64,000 nt of DNA, taken from positions 181,089 through 245,088 of the forward strand of contig JAFNAQ010000002.1 in the NCBI GenBank assembly GCA_017860275.1, in the 5' to 3' direction. The DNA comes from Bacteroidota bacterium (lineage in GTDB: Bacteria; Bacteroidota; Bacteroidia; Bacteroidales; P3). Numbering within the stretch: position 1 is the stretch's first letter; every line of letters starts with the position of its first letter. Both the position numbers and the translations under genes were made by a program. The notes below the pieces were generated by a model. The model made no database searches, was not told the origin of the DNA, and saw only the letters and a program-made list of their open reading frames with translations. This document shows positions 36,242 through 45,884 of this stretch, piece by piece.

Positions 36242-36270
36242 AATTTATCAATTGCAAATATAATAAAAAT

Positions 36271-36984
36271 TTACAAAGCTGTTAGGCTAATTGAGGAAAT
36301 ATGTTCAATTTTCTTGATTTCAGCAAATAATGAATTTAGTGTTTCTCTAGGGGGTACTTGAATTTTTAAGATAAGTACAAATTGATTTAGTTTATACCTA
36401 TTCTCAATAGATATGTCAAAAACATAGATAGAACTTTTTTTAATCATTGCAAGAATTTGATCTATATCTGGGTCATTAATATCATATGTCAATTTCATTA
36501 TCTTAATATCTCCAGCAATCATTTTCTTCTTCTCATATCTTTCCAATGCTACAAGAACAAATAGACTTAGGAAGGTTAGGGCTACTGCAGGAATATAGAG
36601 TCCAGCTCCAACGCAAAGACCAATAATAGCCACCACCCATATAGTTGCAGCTGTAGTTAATCCTTTCACCGAACCCCTACTCTGTATTATAGCTCCTGCA
36701 CCAATAAAACCGACTCCAGTAAGAACTTGTGCTGCTAAGCGCCCAGGGTCTCCAACATACATTCCTGAATAGGTTTGTGGTATCCAAATAGAAAGTAACA
36801 TTGCAGAAGTAGATGCCATACATATTAAAGAAATTGTTCTCATCCCAGCACTCTGACGACGAGTCTGACGTTCAATACCAATTATTGCACCCAATAAAAA
36901 GCTAATACAAATTTTTAAGGCAGAAGAAAGGTAGGTTACCTCTATCGAAAAAAGCGCCTTATATAAATCATCAATTACTATCAT
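36271..36984 (-). CDS. MgtC/SapB family membrane protein
   Basis: 237 residues with five membrane segments in the first 145: LLGAIIGIERQTRRQSAGMRT (core GIERQ), GRLAAQVLTGVGFIGAGAII and GLTTAATIWVVAIIGLCVGAG are the MgtC signatures. The C-terminal cytoplasmic part resembles an ACT-like domain. It may affect Mg2+ homeostasis or ATP synthase control, as for relatives. It starts 28 bases after the glycogen enzyme gene. Confidence 0.92.
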   Translation of the reverse strand: MIVIDDLYKALFSIEVTYLSSALKICISFLLGAIIGIERQTRRQSAGMRTISLICMASTSAMLLSIWIPQTYSGMYVGDPGRLAAQVLTGVGFIGAGAIIQSRGSVKGLTTAATIWVVAIIGLCVGAGLYIPAVALTFLSLFVLVALERYEKKKMIAGDIKIMKLTYDINDPDIDQILAMIKKSSIYVFDISIENRYKLNQFVLILKIQVPPRETLNSLFAEIKKIEHISSISLTAL

Positions 36985-37012
36985 AACTAAGTAAAAATTA
37001 ATAGTTTTGGGT

Positions 37013-40000
37013 TTATATCCATTTTACAAGAGGGAGATCCATTCTGTGAGGCATTAAAGGATGTTTTGGATAGATTCTAATAGAATAATCGAATACACCA
37101 GAAGAATTAGGACGTATTGCAACTCCATATTCTGCCTTTGAATGCAAACAACTTATTAGCTCAAGTGGATATATCTTGTACAATTCTTTTATTTCATTAT
37201 TTTGCTTTCTTACTGCAACAACTTCAACCCCTATATGTTCACTACTTATATCATTAATATGCAAGATTACTTTTATATTTATTTCATCTTCAATTGTAAT
37301 AAAATCATTTTCAATATGTGGGATTTGAAAGTCAATCAACTCAATACCATTCCATGCTCTTCTCATTCTATGCTTCCAAGCAGCATAATCACGAGCCAGC
37401 TTAGCATTATTCTCTAAAAGTAGCCTTGTTCTTGAAGCCTGATTGATGTAAAACTTCTGGTAATACTCATCAATCTGACGTTTCATTGTAAACCTTGGGG
37501 CAATCTTAGCAATGGTATTCTTAATATGAGAAACCCACACTGAACTAACTCCATATTGGTCTTGATTATAATAAGCTGGAATAATATCATTTTCTATTGT
37601 CTCATAAATCATCTCTGCATCTAAAGCATTTTGATACTCACCAGATTCATAAACCTGCTTTTCGGGTAACATCCACCCTGCCCCTTCAGACCACCCTTCG
37701 GCCCACCATCCATCAAGTACAGAAAAGTTTACTACTCCATTCATCACAGCCTTCTCTCCAGAAGTACCCGATGCCTCTAAAGGACGTGTTGGAGTATTCA
37801 ACCAAACATCCACGCCTGAGACAAGATGTTTAGCCACATGCATATCGTAGTTTTCAATAAAGATAATCTTCCCTATAAATTCCGGACGTTTCGATACCTC
37901 AATTATATTCTTAATCAAATCTTGTCCTGCCTTATCGGCTGGATGAGCCTTTCCTGCAAAAAGAAACTGCACAGGAGTTTTTGGGTTATTGACTATCTTT
38001 TCCAATCTTTCCATATCGGTAAAGAGCAGATGAGCCCTCTTATAAGTAGCAAAACGACGTGCAAAACCAAATGTTAGGCTATTGGTGGAAAATCGTTCCT
38101 TAGTTTGAATAAATAGCTTTGGATTCTCAGCCCTTTGAAGAAGCTCTTTTTCCAATCTTTCCAAAACAAAATCGCCAAGTTCTTCCTTTGCTTGTTTATG
38201 AATATCCCAAATGGTTTTATCATCAACATTATATATCTTTTCCCAATAGGAAACATTAGACTGGTCATTATTATACTCCTTAGAAAATACTTCGTCGTAT
38301 AGGTTTGACCACTGACGATTTATCCAAGTAGGTTTATGCACTCCATTTGTCACATAATCAATATGAAGCTCGCTAGGAAAATAACCTGGGTACATATTTA
38401 CAAACATCTCCCTACTAACCTTTCCATGTATCTTACTAACACCATTTACTTGTTGAGAGAAATTTAATGCCAGAACACTCATCGAAAATTTCTCTTGAGA
38501 ATCATTCTTATCAACTCTTCCTAAGCCCATAAAATCTTCCCAAGATATTCCTAATCTATCGGTATAATGCGACATATAAACCCTCATCAAATCCTCACTA
38601 AAGGCATCATGTCCAGCAGGAACAGGTGTATGTGTTGTAAACAAAGTGGAGCAAGACACTATCTCCTTTGCTTGTGGATAAGACATCTTTTTATGATGAA
38701 TCAAATCGTTTAACCTTTCCAAAGAATTGAAGGCAGAATGTCCTTCGTTGGAATGATATAATAATGGTTCTAAACCAAGTGTTGAGATAAGTCTTACACC
38801 AGCAATACCTAAGAGCATTTCTTGCTTAAGACGATTCTCCCAATCTCCACCATATAGCTGATGTGTTATTGCTCTATCTTGTAACTCATTATCCTCAGTA
38901 TCGGTATCCAATAGATATAAAGGAACTCTACCAACATCGCAACACCAAACCCTTGCATAAACGATTCTACCAGGTAGTGCAAGGCTGATTTTTATCCATT
39001 CTCCATTAGAATTCTTAATGGCCCTAATAGGTAAATGAGAAAACTTCTGTGGGAACATCTCCGAAATCTGTTCTCCACTTCGAGTAATCTTTTGATTAAA
39101 GTATCCATAATGATAAAGCAAACCTATACCTATGATATTCATATTTGAATCAGAAGCTTCTTTAAGATAATCTCCAGCAAGCATTCCCAATCCTCCCGAA
39201 AATATCTTAATACTATCATGAAGACCAAACTCCATAGAGAAATAAGCAATCAAATCTCCTGTCTTATTCTCTTTTTCATTCATATAAGAATCGAAGCTCT
39301 CAAGCACAGAGTCTAACCTTGATAAGAAATCATAATTTGCTAACAAAAGGTCAATATCCCCTTTGGAAAGACTTTCAAGCAATCTAATAGGATTATGTTC
39401 AAATTCTTCAAACCTTGTTGGGTTAATACTCCTCAATAAATCACAGGCATCGATATTCCAACTCCACCAAATATTCTGTGTTAGCCTATGTAGTCCTTCG
39501 AGCCTTGAAGGCATCTTAGGTTTTATCATTATCTTTTTCCATGAAGGAGTTACGCCCCAAGTGGTATGAACAGTAGTTTTAAGATTAATAGGTTGCTTAT
39601 GGGAATATAAATCGAACCTCGATTCAGCCTTCAATAAAGCAATCTTATAAGATTGGTAATAATAATCAATTAAGTTTTCCCATAGAGTAGATTTTGCTAT
39701 CTCAAATGCCTTTTCTCTTAACTTATTCATCTCCTCAGAGCTTAGAAATAGGGTTTCTTCAATAATATCAACAATGCTATGCGTTGTTTGAAGAGTATCG
39801 GTATCATTTCTTATTACAACAGCTGAACCATGCTTTGCATCCTTAACCATATCCTCAATCCAAAGTCCATAACCTGCAAGAGTAGTCGTTATGGAAGGGA
39901 TATGAAATGCCATAGATTCCATAGGAGTATATCCCCAAGGTTCATAATAGGATGGAAAAACAGAGAGGTCGAAACCTATTAGAAAATCGAAATAGCTTAG

Positions 40001-41239
40001 GTTTACTATTCCGTCCTCACCATTTAGATAGCAAGGAATAAATATTATCTTTACACTATCCGATGGTGAGTTATTCAGTGCATTATCCTTAATTGCCTTT
40101 AGTATTGGGTCATGTTCAGGGTCGAATAAGTGATGAGTGAGATATTGGTTAGATGTAGGATTATTAAAGTCAGAATTACCTATACGCTCCAACATACTTC
40201 TATAAATATCGGTAGTGTGTGCAGGAACAGCAATAACGGCAATAATTTGTCTATCCAATTCCTTCTTATTAAGCTCTCCCATTGCATTGATAAAGACATC
40301 TATGCCCTTATTCTTATACTCATATCTTCCACTATTAATAATTAGAAAAGCATCATTATCTATTTTTTGATTAGTAATCGCCTGAGCAACATCGAATATC
40401 TTCTGTCTTGCCAATAATCTCTTTTGTTCAAAGACATCATCACTTGGAACAAAAGTAGGCTCAAAACCATTAGGTGTAATAACATCAACCTCTTTCCTAA
40501 AAAAGCTTCTACACTCCTCATTTGTGAGCTTACTAACTGTAGTAAAACAGTCCGACATATGTGCCGAAACATCCTCTAAGGAGAACTTAGCCCTGATATT
40601 AAACTCATTAGAAATAGCGTTTGCATCGTAATGAAATAGTTCTGCATATAAAGGTAGGTTATTTCCTGCAATAGAGCGACCTATAACAGTTGCATGAGTA
40701 GTAAAACAAGTTGCAATCTGAGGGCAAGATTTCTTAAGATAAAGAAGTCCAGAACCTGTCATCCATTCATGCCACTGAGTGACAATCTTGTCTTGTGAGG
40801 AAAGATAAAACTCATAGAAACTTTCAATAACCTTTGCTGAGGCATATCCAAAAAGGAAGGGCTCAACATAGTCCCATGCTCCCGTTATACTATCCAAACC
40901 ATATTCTTCCCAAAACTCCGAAAACAATCTATCCTTTTCCGAGAAAAAAGTAGTAAAGTCTACAAGTATTACAATAGGCTCTCCTTGAATATTCCATCTC
41001 CCAATTCTAATACGCAAACCCTTCGATTCAGCATAAGCCCTCCAGCTCTTAAGAATATATTTATCCTCCTCAAACTCAGGATTAGCCTTAGTATCCTTCC
41101 ATATATCTGGACCAATAACCATGTAATTATCCTTGAATTTCTCAACCAAAGTCTTAGCCTTAGTCGACACCACAGTATGTATCCCCCCTACCTTATTACA
41201 TACCTCCCAAGAAGTCTCAAATAAAAAATCTGATTGCAT
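37013..41239 (-). CDS. fused glycogen synthase (GT3) and alpha-glucan phosphorylase (GT35)
   Basis: 1408 residues. Residues 1 to about 545 are a GT3 glycogen/starch synthase-like domain: LFETSWEVCNKVGGIHTVV, QWHEWMTGSGLLYLKK, TTHATVIGRSIAGN, TPNGF and FPSYYEPWGYTPMESMA. From about 570 there is a DUF3417/phosphorylase domain: LTQNIWWSWN, IAYFSMEFGLH (as LIAYFSMEFGL), HSNEGHSAFNSLERL, FGFARRFATYKRAHLLF and the PLP-lysine motif EASGTSGEKAVMNG (Lys1163). One chain thus carries enzymes for building and for breaking down glycogen. I believe this fusion is a Bacteroidales feature. Cytoplasmic, probably the first gene of a glycogen-mgtC-SAM hydrolase run. Confidence 0.93.
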   Translation of the reverse strand: MQSDFLFETSWEVCNKVGGIHTVVSTKAKTLVEKFKDNYMVIGPDIWKDTKANPEFEEDKYILKSWRAYAESKGLRIRIGRWNIQGEPIVILVDFTTFFSEKDRLFSEFWEEYGLDSITGAWDYVEPFLFGYASAKVIESFYEFYLSSQDKIVTQWHEWMTGSGLLYLKKSCPQIATCFTTHATVIGRSIAGNNLPLYAELFHYDANAISNEFNIRAKFSLEDVSAHMSDCFTTVSKLTNEECRSFFRKEVDVITPNGFEPTFVPSDDVFEQKRLLARQKIFDVAQAITNQKIDNDAFLIINSGRYEYKNKGIDVFINAMGELNKKELDRQIIAVIAVPAHTTDIYRSMLERIGNSDFNNPTSNQYLTHHLFDPEHDPILKAIKDNALNNSPSDSVKIIFIPCYLNGEDGIVNLSYFDFLIGFDLSVFPSYYEPWGYTPMESMAFHIPSITTTLAGYGLWIEDMVKDAKHGSAVVIRNDTDTLQTTHSIVDIIEETLFLSSEEMNKLREKAFEIAKSTLWENLIDYYYQSYKIALLKAESRFDLYSHKQPINLKTTVHTTWGVTPSWKKIMIKPKMPSRLEGLHRLTQNIWWSWNIDACDLLRSINPTRFEEFEHNPIRLLESLSKGDIDLLLANYDFLSRLDSVLESFDSYMNEKENKTGDLIAYFSMEFGLHDSIKIFSGGLGMLAGDYLKEASDSNMNIIGIGLLYHYGYFNQKITRSGEQISEMFPQKFSHLPIRAIKNSNGEWIKISLALPGRIVYARVWCCDVGRVPLYLLDTDTEDNELQDRAITHQLYGGDWENRLKQEMLLGIAGVRLISTLGLEPLLYHSNEGHSAFNSLERLNDLIHHKKMSYPQAKEIVSCSTLFTTHTPVPAGHDAFSEDLMRVYMSHYTDRLGISWEDFMGLGRVDKNDSQEKFSMSVLALNFSQQVNGVSKIHGKVSREMFVNMYPGYFPSELHIDYVTNGVHKPTWINRQWSNLYDEVFSKEYNNDQSNVSYWEKIYNVDDKTIWDIHKQAKEELGDFVLERLEKELLQRAENPKLFIQTKERFSTNSLTFGFARRFATYKRAHLLFTDMERLEKIVNNPKTPVQFLFAGKAHPADKAGQDLIKNIIEVSKRPEFIGKIIFIENYDMHVAKHLVSGVDVWLNTPTRPLEASGTSGEKAVMNGVVNFSVLDGWWAEGWSEGAGWMLPEKQVYESGEYQNALDAEMIYETIENDIIPAYYNQDQYGVSSVWVSHIKNTIAKIAPRFTMKRQIDEYYQKFYINQASRTRLLLENNAKLARDYAAWKHRMRRAWNGIELIDFQIPHIENDFITIEDEINIKVILHINDISSEHIGVEVVAVRKQNNEIKELYKIYPLELISCLHSKAEYGVAIRPNSSGVFDYSIRIYPKHPLMPHRMDLPLVKWI

Positions 41240-41604
41240 AACATTAATTTATTTGCCGATAACAAAAACGATTATCCATACAAAAATACATATATTAACC
41301 TAACAATCTTCTATGCACTTCGTTTATTTTCAATGCTCAAAAATATGAATTTTATTTTAATTATTAGGATTATTTAGGTTTATCTTTTTGATATTACATG
41401 AAAGAGATAAGAATACCCCCTTTTAATTCCAGTAACACTACCTAAAAGAGACAGCATCCCTATATCTTTAATCCACTACACCCAATCAACAATCCATCAA
41501 CCTAAAACCAAACCCCACCCCAATATCTCTAAACAAAAAAAGAAAAGAACAAATCCCTCCCATTATGAATATTATCAACAAATCTAAATCAACCTTCAAT
41601 CTTA
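41240..41604. other. 365-base intergenic region without recognised features
   Basis: AT-rich, with an A/C-rich stretch near 41440-41560 (CCCAATCAACAATCCATCAACC and similar in style). No reading frame, hairpin terminator or repeat copy that I can support. The first about 60 bases presumably hold the promoter for the leftward glycogen enzyme gene. Confidence 0.4.
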
Positions 41605-42060
41605 TTACACCTGTTCTATACCCAATACTCGTATTAAATACACAGCATGTGCAGGTCCATCATGCCAATTTAGCTCTCTTATAATTTCTCCTGTTAAATC
41701 GTAAATACCGAGGGTAAACAAAATATGAATAATATTCAAGATTTTATATATTTTCTTTTTTCTTTTATCCATATTTTTTATTTCTTCATAAACTATGTCA
41801 CATCTCCTCTTGTAGCCAAAATAGATACACGATATAATTCCCAATGTTATAGGCAAATATATTAAGATTTTATAATTAGACCAAATCATGGGTCGGTAAA
41901 TAAAAAGCCCAATTATACTCATAATATTCATTATTGTAAGAGCTATGAAATAACCAACGAATCCTGCTCCCCATATAAAATACATATCTTTAACTTCCCA
42001 AATTCTATCATATTTTTTTACAACATATGATGCACTATAAAACAAATATTTATATAACAT
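41605..42060 (-). CDS. hypothetical membrane protein with a T9SS-like C-terminal tail motif
   Basis: 151 residues. Two to three hydrophobic segments lie at about residues 28-54, 65-83 and possibly 106-120. The C-terminus, LGIYDLTGEIIRELNWHDGP then AHAVYLIRVLG, looks like the core of a T9SS type A sorting domain (xYDLTGRxVxxL...GVYLxRV) although the protein has no signal peptide and the preceding part is polytopic. It may be a real small gene or a chimera formed at the 3' end of a lost T9SS gene. Stand-alone. Confidence 0.55.
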   Translation of the reverse strand: MLYKYLFYSASYVVKKYDRIWEVKDMYFIWGAGFVGYFIALTIMNIMSIIGLFIYRPMIWSNYKILIYLPITLGIISCIYFGYKRRCDIVYEEIKNMDKRKKKIYKILNIIHILFTLGIYDLTGEIIRELNWHDGPAHAVYLIRVLGIEQV

Positions 42061-42259
42061 ACTATACTTTTTAAATTATTATGGTCTAATTCCTATTGCT
42101 TTTTGAAGAGGAGTTCGCACATTTTTCTGTCAAGCGGGATTTATACTCCAGCTCTATTTTATTATTAAGATTTATTGTCTTATTCTTCGCTTTTGCTTCT
42201 TAATTACTTGGTTCAAAGGTATGGTTTTTTTCTTTTGTAAGGTTAATTAATGAAAAATA

Positions 42260-42682
42260 ATTTTTGGTTGATGGTATTGATTTAACTAAAACCTTGATTT
42301 TTGGTTGTTTTTCTAACATTTTGCAAACTTTGATGTTAATTATTGCCTATTATATTATGGGCTAAGGATTGAAAAATTGAAGACAATGGGTGGCTTTGGG
42401 AAAAAGATTCGTTAATTCTTTATAATAAATTTCTTGATTTGACCATTTTTTAGGGGATTATTTCGTATTTTTATATTTTTTCTTCGTATTTCTGGATTTA
42501 TCTCTGATAAAAATTTACAGAAACGAAGTTTATTTTTGTAGAAATAAGGATTTTAGAGAAATAACTCCTTATTCTAGAAAAATAGAATAAGATTCTGCTG
42601 TTGTAGAATAAGATTCCAGAGCAGCAAAACAGCTATTTAATGGCTTAAAGTCAATAAATAGTTTCTTAATTTTAACAGAGGA
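42260..42682 (+). repeat. dispersed repeat of about 430 bp, copy B
   Basis: Explains most of the 630-base gap 42061-42690. Its reverse complement aligns by eye with 21324-21785 along the full length except for the REPIN of copy A. It contains TAGAATAAGATTC repeats (42581-42617), GAAACGAAGTTTATTTTTGT, TTTGGGAAAAAGATTCGTTA and TTGATGTTAATTATTG. No conserved reading frame. The fabK gene ends just beside it. Confidence 0.7.
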
Positions 42683-42690
42683 AAAATATT

Positions 42691-43635
42691 TTATTGGATA
42701 TTTGTTAGCCTTTGCTTGGCAGAGGTGTATTCTTGTTTGAGTTTTATGAAGATTTCTTTTACAGAAAGTTCATTATTGATTAATGAGGAGACTTGTCCTA
42801 TTTCTAATTCTCCTTCTTCTAAATCTCCTTCAAATATTCCTTTTCTTGACCTGCCTACTCCTATTATCTCTAATAATTCTTCTTTTGAGGCTCCTCTTGA
42901 TTCAGCTTCTTGTATTTTATTGAAGAAACCACCTTTGAGTAGTCTTGTTGGAGATAGTTTTCTAAAGAATAATAAGGTATCGCCTTCTCTTGCATCAATT
43001 ACAGCTTTCTTGAAATTCTCATGTGCAGAGGATTCATTTGAAGAAGCGAATAATGAGCCAATCTGTACACCTTCTGCACCAAGAGCATTCATCGCTAACC
43101 ACTGCTCCCCACTTGCTATACCTCCTGCTGCAATAACAGGTATATCTAATGCTTTTACTATTTGGTCTACCAAAACTAATGTTGTGGTTTCTTCTTTACC
43201 ATTATGTCCTCCTGCCTCAAATCCTTCTGCAACCACTGCATCTACTCCTGCCTCTTGAGCCTTTCTTGCGAACTTCTCATTTGCAATAACGTGCACAACC
43301 TTTATTCCTGCTTGTTTTAGCCTTTGCGTATATGTGGCAGGATTTCCTGCCGAAGTGAAAACAACAGGAATCTTTTCTTGAATAACAATATCAATATGTT
43401 TTGGGGAGTTTGGGTTCATTAAAGGAATATTTACTCCAAAGGTATTTGTTGTAGCTTTTCTGCACTTATGAATATGTTCTACTAAAATTTCTGGAGTCAT
43501 CGAGCCTGCTCCTATTAATCCTAAACCTCCTTCATTACTTACTGCTGAGGCTAATTCCCAACCGCTGCACCAAACCATTCCTCCTGAAATAATAGGAGTT
43601 TGTATCTCTAATATTTCACAAATTCTATTTCCCAT
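42691..43635 (-). CDS. fabK: FabK-type enoyl-ACP reductase II / nitronate monooxygenase family flavoprotein
   Basis: 314-residue FMN TIM-barrel protein. Visible are ICEILEIQTPIISGGMVWCSG, NEGGLGLIGAG, FGVNIPLMNP, VVFTSAGNPATYTQRLKQAG, AVVAEGFEAGGHNGKEETTTL, IPVIAAGGIASGEQWLAMNALGAEGVQIGSLF and the C-terminal GDLEEGELEIGQVSSLINNE. The EGxEAGGHxG motif and the C-terminal GQVSxLI segment follow FabK (fatty acid elongation) more closely than nitronate monooxygenase, but the two are hard to separate by eye. Monocistronic. Confidence 0.82.
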   Translation of the reverse strand: MGNRICEILEIQTPIISGGMVWCSGWELASAVSNEGGLGLIGAGSMTPEILVEHIHKCRKATTNTFGVNIPLMNPNSPKHIDIVIQEKIPVVFTSAGNPATYTQRLKQAGIKVVHVIANEKFARKAQEAGVDAVVAEGFEAGGHNGKEETTTLVLVDQIVKALDIPVIAAGGIASGEQWLAMNALGAEGVQIGSLFASSNESSAHENFKKAVIDAREGDTLLFFRKLSPTRLLKGGFFNKIQEAESRGASKEELLEIIGVGRSRKGIFEGDLEEGELEIGQVSSLINNELSVKEIFIKLKQEYTSAKQRLTNIQ

Positions 43636-43680
43636 GATATATTAATTATAATTATTTCTAAGGCAAAGATAATATAAAAT

Positions 43681-43710
43681 TTGCATATTCAATATTTATT
43701 TGTAATTTTG
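43681..43710 (+). promoter_or_regulatory. consensus Bacteroidota promoter
   Basis: TTG at 43681-43683, a 19-base spacer and TAATTTTG at 43703-43710: a full match to TTG-N19-TAnnTTTG, 43 bases before the ATG at 43754. Confidence 0.75.
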
Positions 43711-43753
43711 AAGCTCCTAAAAAACACTTAATAAATATTAAAGCCTTATAATA

Positions 43754-44497
43754 ATGAAAAAAGTATTTATTTTCTTATCAGTTTGTATGTTAGCATTCAG
43801 TGTATCTGCTGACGATTGGAGAACAGGAAGATATATGAACCCTGTTCCTGAATACCTACTTTCTGTAAATCTTGATGGTAAAATGATGATGGGTAAAAAT
43901 GCAGATCTTAACCCTTGGGGATATGGTTTTTCAGTAGAATACCTATACAAAACTGGAAGAAAAAGAAATATGGTAGTAAGTACTGCCCACGGTTTTGGAG
44001 GAAAAATTGGAATGAGTTACTTCAGAGGTACTGACATTCCTAAGGATGCAGTTGGGTCTAATAATCCTGTGATATTTGACCAATATAAATCATTCAATTA
44101 TGTGCCAATAATGTTGTCTTATAATCTTTTTATTACTCATAAACGCTCACATTATATTTTAGGTGTTGATGCTGGTATAAATTTAATGATTAGAGAAAGA
44201 GACTATGCAGATTCAACAATCACATACTTTAACGGAGAAAATGAAATAAAACTTACCCGTGTATTACCTTCTTTTAGTGCTTATTTTGGTTATATGTATG
44301 AACTTTCACCTAACCTTAGATTAAAAGGAAAAGTTGGTATGGATTATACTATGGGATATGTATTTGATGGTAGAACACCTACCTATACTATTGCCCCAAT
44401 AACAGGTCAAATTATTTATGGCTCTAAAGATAGAGACTACACTACATCTGGACTATTAAATTTATCTGCTTCATTTGGTTTAGTATATTCATTATAA
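43754..44497 (+). CDS. outer-membrane beta-barrel protein
   Basis: 247 residues. Signal peptide about 1-19 (KKVFIFLSVCMLAFSVSA). The remainder consists of alternating amphipathic strands with aromatic girdle residues (WGYGFSVEYLYKTGRKRNMVVST, FNYVPIMLSYNLFITHKRSHYILGVDAGINL, SFSAYFGYMYELSPNLRLKGKVGMDYTMGY; each shows the alternating pattern) and ends ASFGLVYSL, i.e. a terminal strand. Family not recognised beyond small porin-like/OmpW-like barrels. One base separates it from rsmE, suggesting co-transcription from the consensus promoter. Confidence 0.78.
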   Translation: MKKVFIFLSVCMLAFSVSADDWRTGRYMNPVPEYLLSVNLDGKMMMGKNADLNPWGYGFSVEYLYKTGRKRNMVVSTAHGFGGKIGMSYFRGTDIPKDAVGSNNPVIFDQYKSFNYVPIMLSYNLFITHKRSHYILGVDAGINLMIRERDYADSTITYFNGENEIKLTRVLPSFSAYFGYMYELSPNLRLKGKVGMDYTMGYVFDGRTPTYTIAPITGQIIYGSKDRDYTTSGLLNLSASFGLVYSL

Positions 44498-44498
44498 T

Positions 44499-45203
44499 AT
44501 GCAATTATTCTATACTCCAGATATTGACCCAAGTTCAATATATTCACTTAATAAAGAAGAATCTACACATTGCGTAAAGGTTCTAAGATTAAAAGAAGGA
44601 GACAATATACATTTAACCGATGGGTTGGGAAATCTATATCTTGCTGAAATTATTGAGGCAAATCCAAAGCATTGCTTAGTACAAGTTAGAGATACGTTTG
44701 CTGAATATGGCAAACGTAACTTTTATATACATGTTGCTATTGCTCCAACGAAGAATATTTCAAGAATAGAATGGTTCTTAGAAAAGGCTACAGAGATGGG
44801 CATTGATGAGATTACCCCTATTATTTGTGAACATTCCGAAAGAGATATTGTAAAGAATGAAAGATTAGAAAAAGTAATTGTTTCTGCTCTTAAGCAATCT
44901 CTAAAAGCCTATATGCCTAAACTTAACGAGGCAACAAAGTTCAAAGACCTTGTAAAAAAATCTTCTGAGACGAATAAGTTTATTGGCTATTGCGCAGGCG
45001 ATGAACGTTCCAAGATTAAGGATGTATACAAGGAAAAGGAATCTGTATTATTGTTGATTGGACCTGAAGGTGATTTTTCTGAAAAAGAAGTTCTATTGGC
45101 AAAGGAAAATGGATTTAAGGTAATTACCATGGGTGAGGCTCGTCTTAGAACAGAAACAGCAGCTCTTTATGCTCTTTTGTCTATTCATTTTATGAATCTA
45201 TAA
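44499..45203 (+). CDS. rsmE: 16S rRNA m3U1498 methyltransferase
   Basis: Methylates N3 of U1498 in 16S rRNA (SPOUT fold with a knotted SAM site). 234 residues. The N-terminal PUA-like part has STHCVKVLRLKEGDNIHLTDGLG (core HCVKVLRLKEGD). The catalytic domain has IEWFLEKATEMGIDEITPI, ALKQSLKAYMPKL, LLIGPEGDFSEKE and MGEARLRTETAALYALLSI, all diagnostic. It sits between the barrel gene and DUF4159; rsmE-DUF4159 adjacency is usual in Bacteroidota. Confidence 0.96.
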   Translation: MQLFYTPDIDPSSIYSLNKEESTHCVKVLRLKEGDNIHLTDGLGNLYLAEIIEANPKHCLVQVRDTFAEYGKRNFYIHVAIAPTKNISRIEWFLEKATEMGIDEITPIICEHSERDIVKNERLEKVIVSALKQSLKAYMPKLNEATKFKDLVKKSSETNKFIGYCAGDERSKIKDVYKEKESVLLLIGPEGDFSEKEVLLAKENGFKVITMGEARLRTETAALYALLSIHFMNL

Positions 45204-45218
45204 TTCATTATCACATTA

Positions 45219-45884
45219 ATGAGAAACAAGATATTCCTTATTACTCTTTTACTTGGATTATTTTTTAGTCCCCTTTGCTTATTCTCTCAACAAAAACAAA
45301 CAATAGCCTTATTGAAATATAATGGTGGTGGCGATTGGTATGCCAACCCAACATCTCTAACTAACCTAATAAATCTCTGTAACAAGGAATTAAATACAAA
45401 TCTCAACCCTTCTTATGCAACAATTGATATTGGAAGTTCTGAAATATTCCTTTACCCATTTGTTCATCTCACAGGACATGGGAATATTGTACTTAACGAC
45501 CAAGAAATAAAAAACCTCAGAAACTATCTTATTGCAGGGGGATTCCTACATATTGACGATAATTACGGACTAAGAAAGTTTATTGAACCTCAGATTAAGA
45601 AGGTATTTCCAGAACTTGATTTTGTAGAAATACCCTTTTCACACCCAATTTATCATCAAAAATTTAATTTTCCAAGTGGCTTACCAAAGATACATGAGCA
45701 CGATAATAAACCGCCAAAGGGATATGGACTTTTTTGGGAAGGTAGATTAATTTGTTTCTTTTCTTATGAGTCAGACCTTGGAGATGGATGGGAAGATCAA
45801 GATGTTCATAATGACTCTCAATCCACAAGGCTTAAGGCTCTTCAAATGGGAGCAAATCTAATCCAATTTGTATTTATGCAATAA
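45219..45884 (+). CDS. DUF4159 secreted protein
   Basis: 221 residues. Signal peptide about 1-24 (LLGLFFSPLCLFSQ). The DUF4159 core is visible: IALLKYNGGGDWYANPTSL, FLYPFVHLTGHGNIVLND, LIAGGFLHIDDNYG, FVEIPFSHPIYHQ, FNFPSGLPKIHEHD and FSYESDLGDGWED. The fold resembles a glutamine-amidotransferase-like flavodoxin domain, function unknown. Its last 11 bases overlap the 3' end of rmuC on the other strand. Confidence 0.92.
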   Translation: MRNKIFLITLLLGLFFSPLCLFSQQKQTIALLKYNGGGDWYANPTSLTNLINLCNKELNTNLNPSYATIDIGSSEIFLYPFVHLTGHGNIVLNDQEIKNLRNYLIAGGFLHIDDNYGLRKFIEPQIKKVFPELDFVEIPFSHPIYHQKFNFPSGLPKIHEHDNKPPKGYGLFWEGRLICFFSYESDLGDGWEDQDVHNDSQSTRLKALQMGANLIQFVFMQ

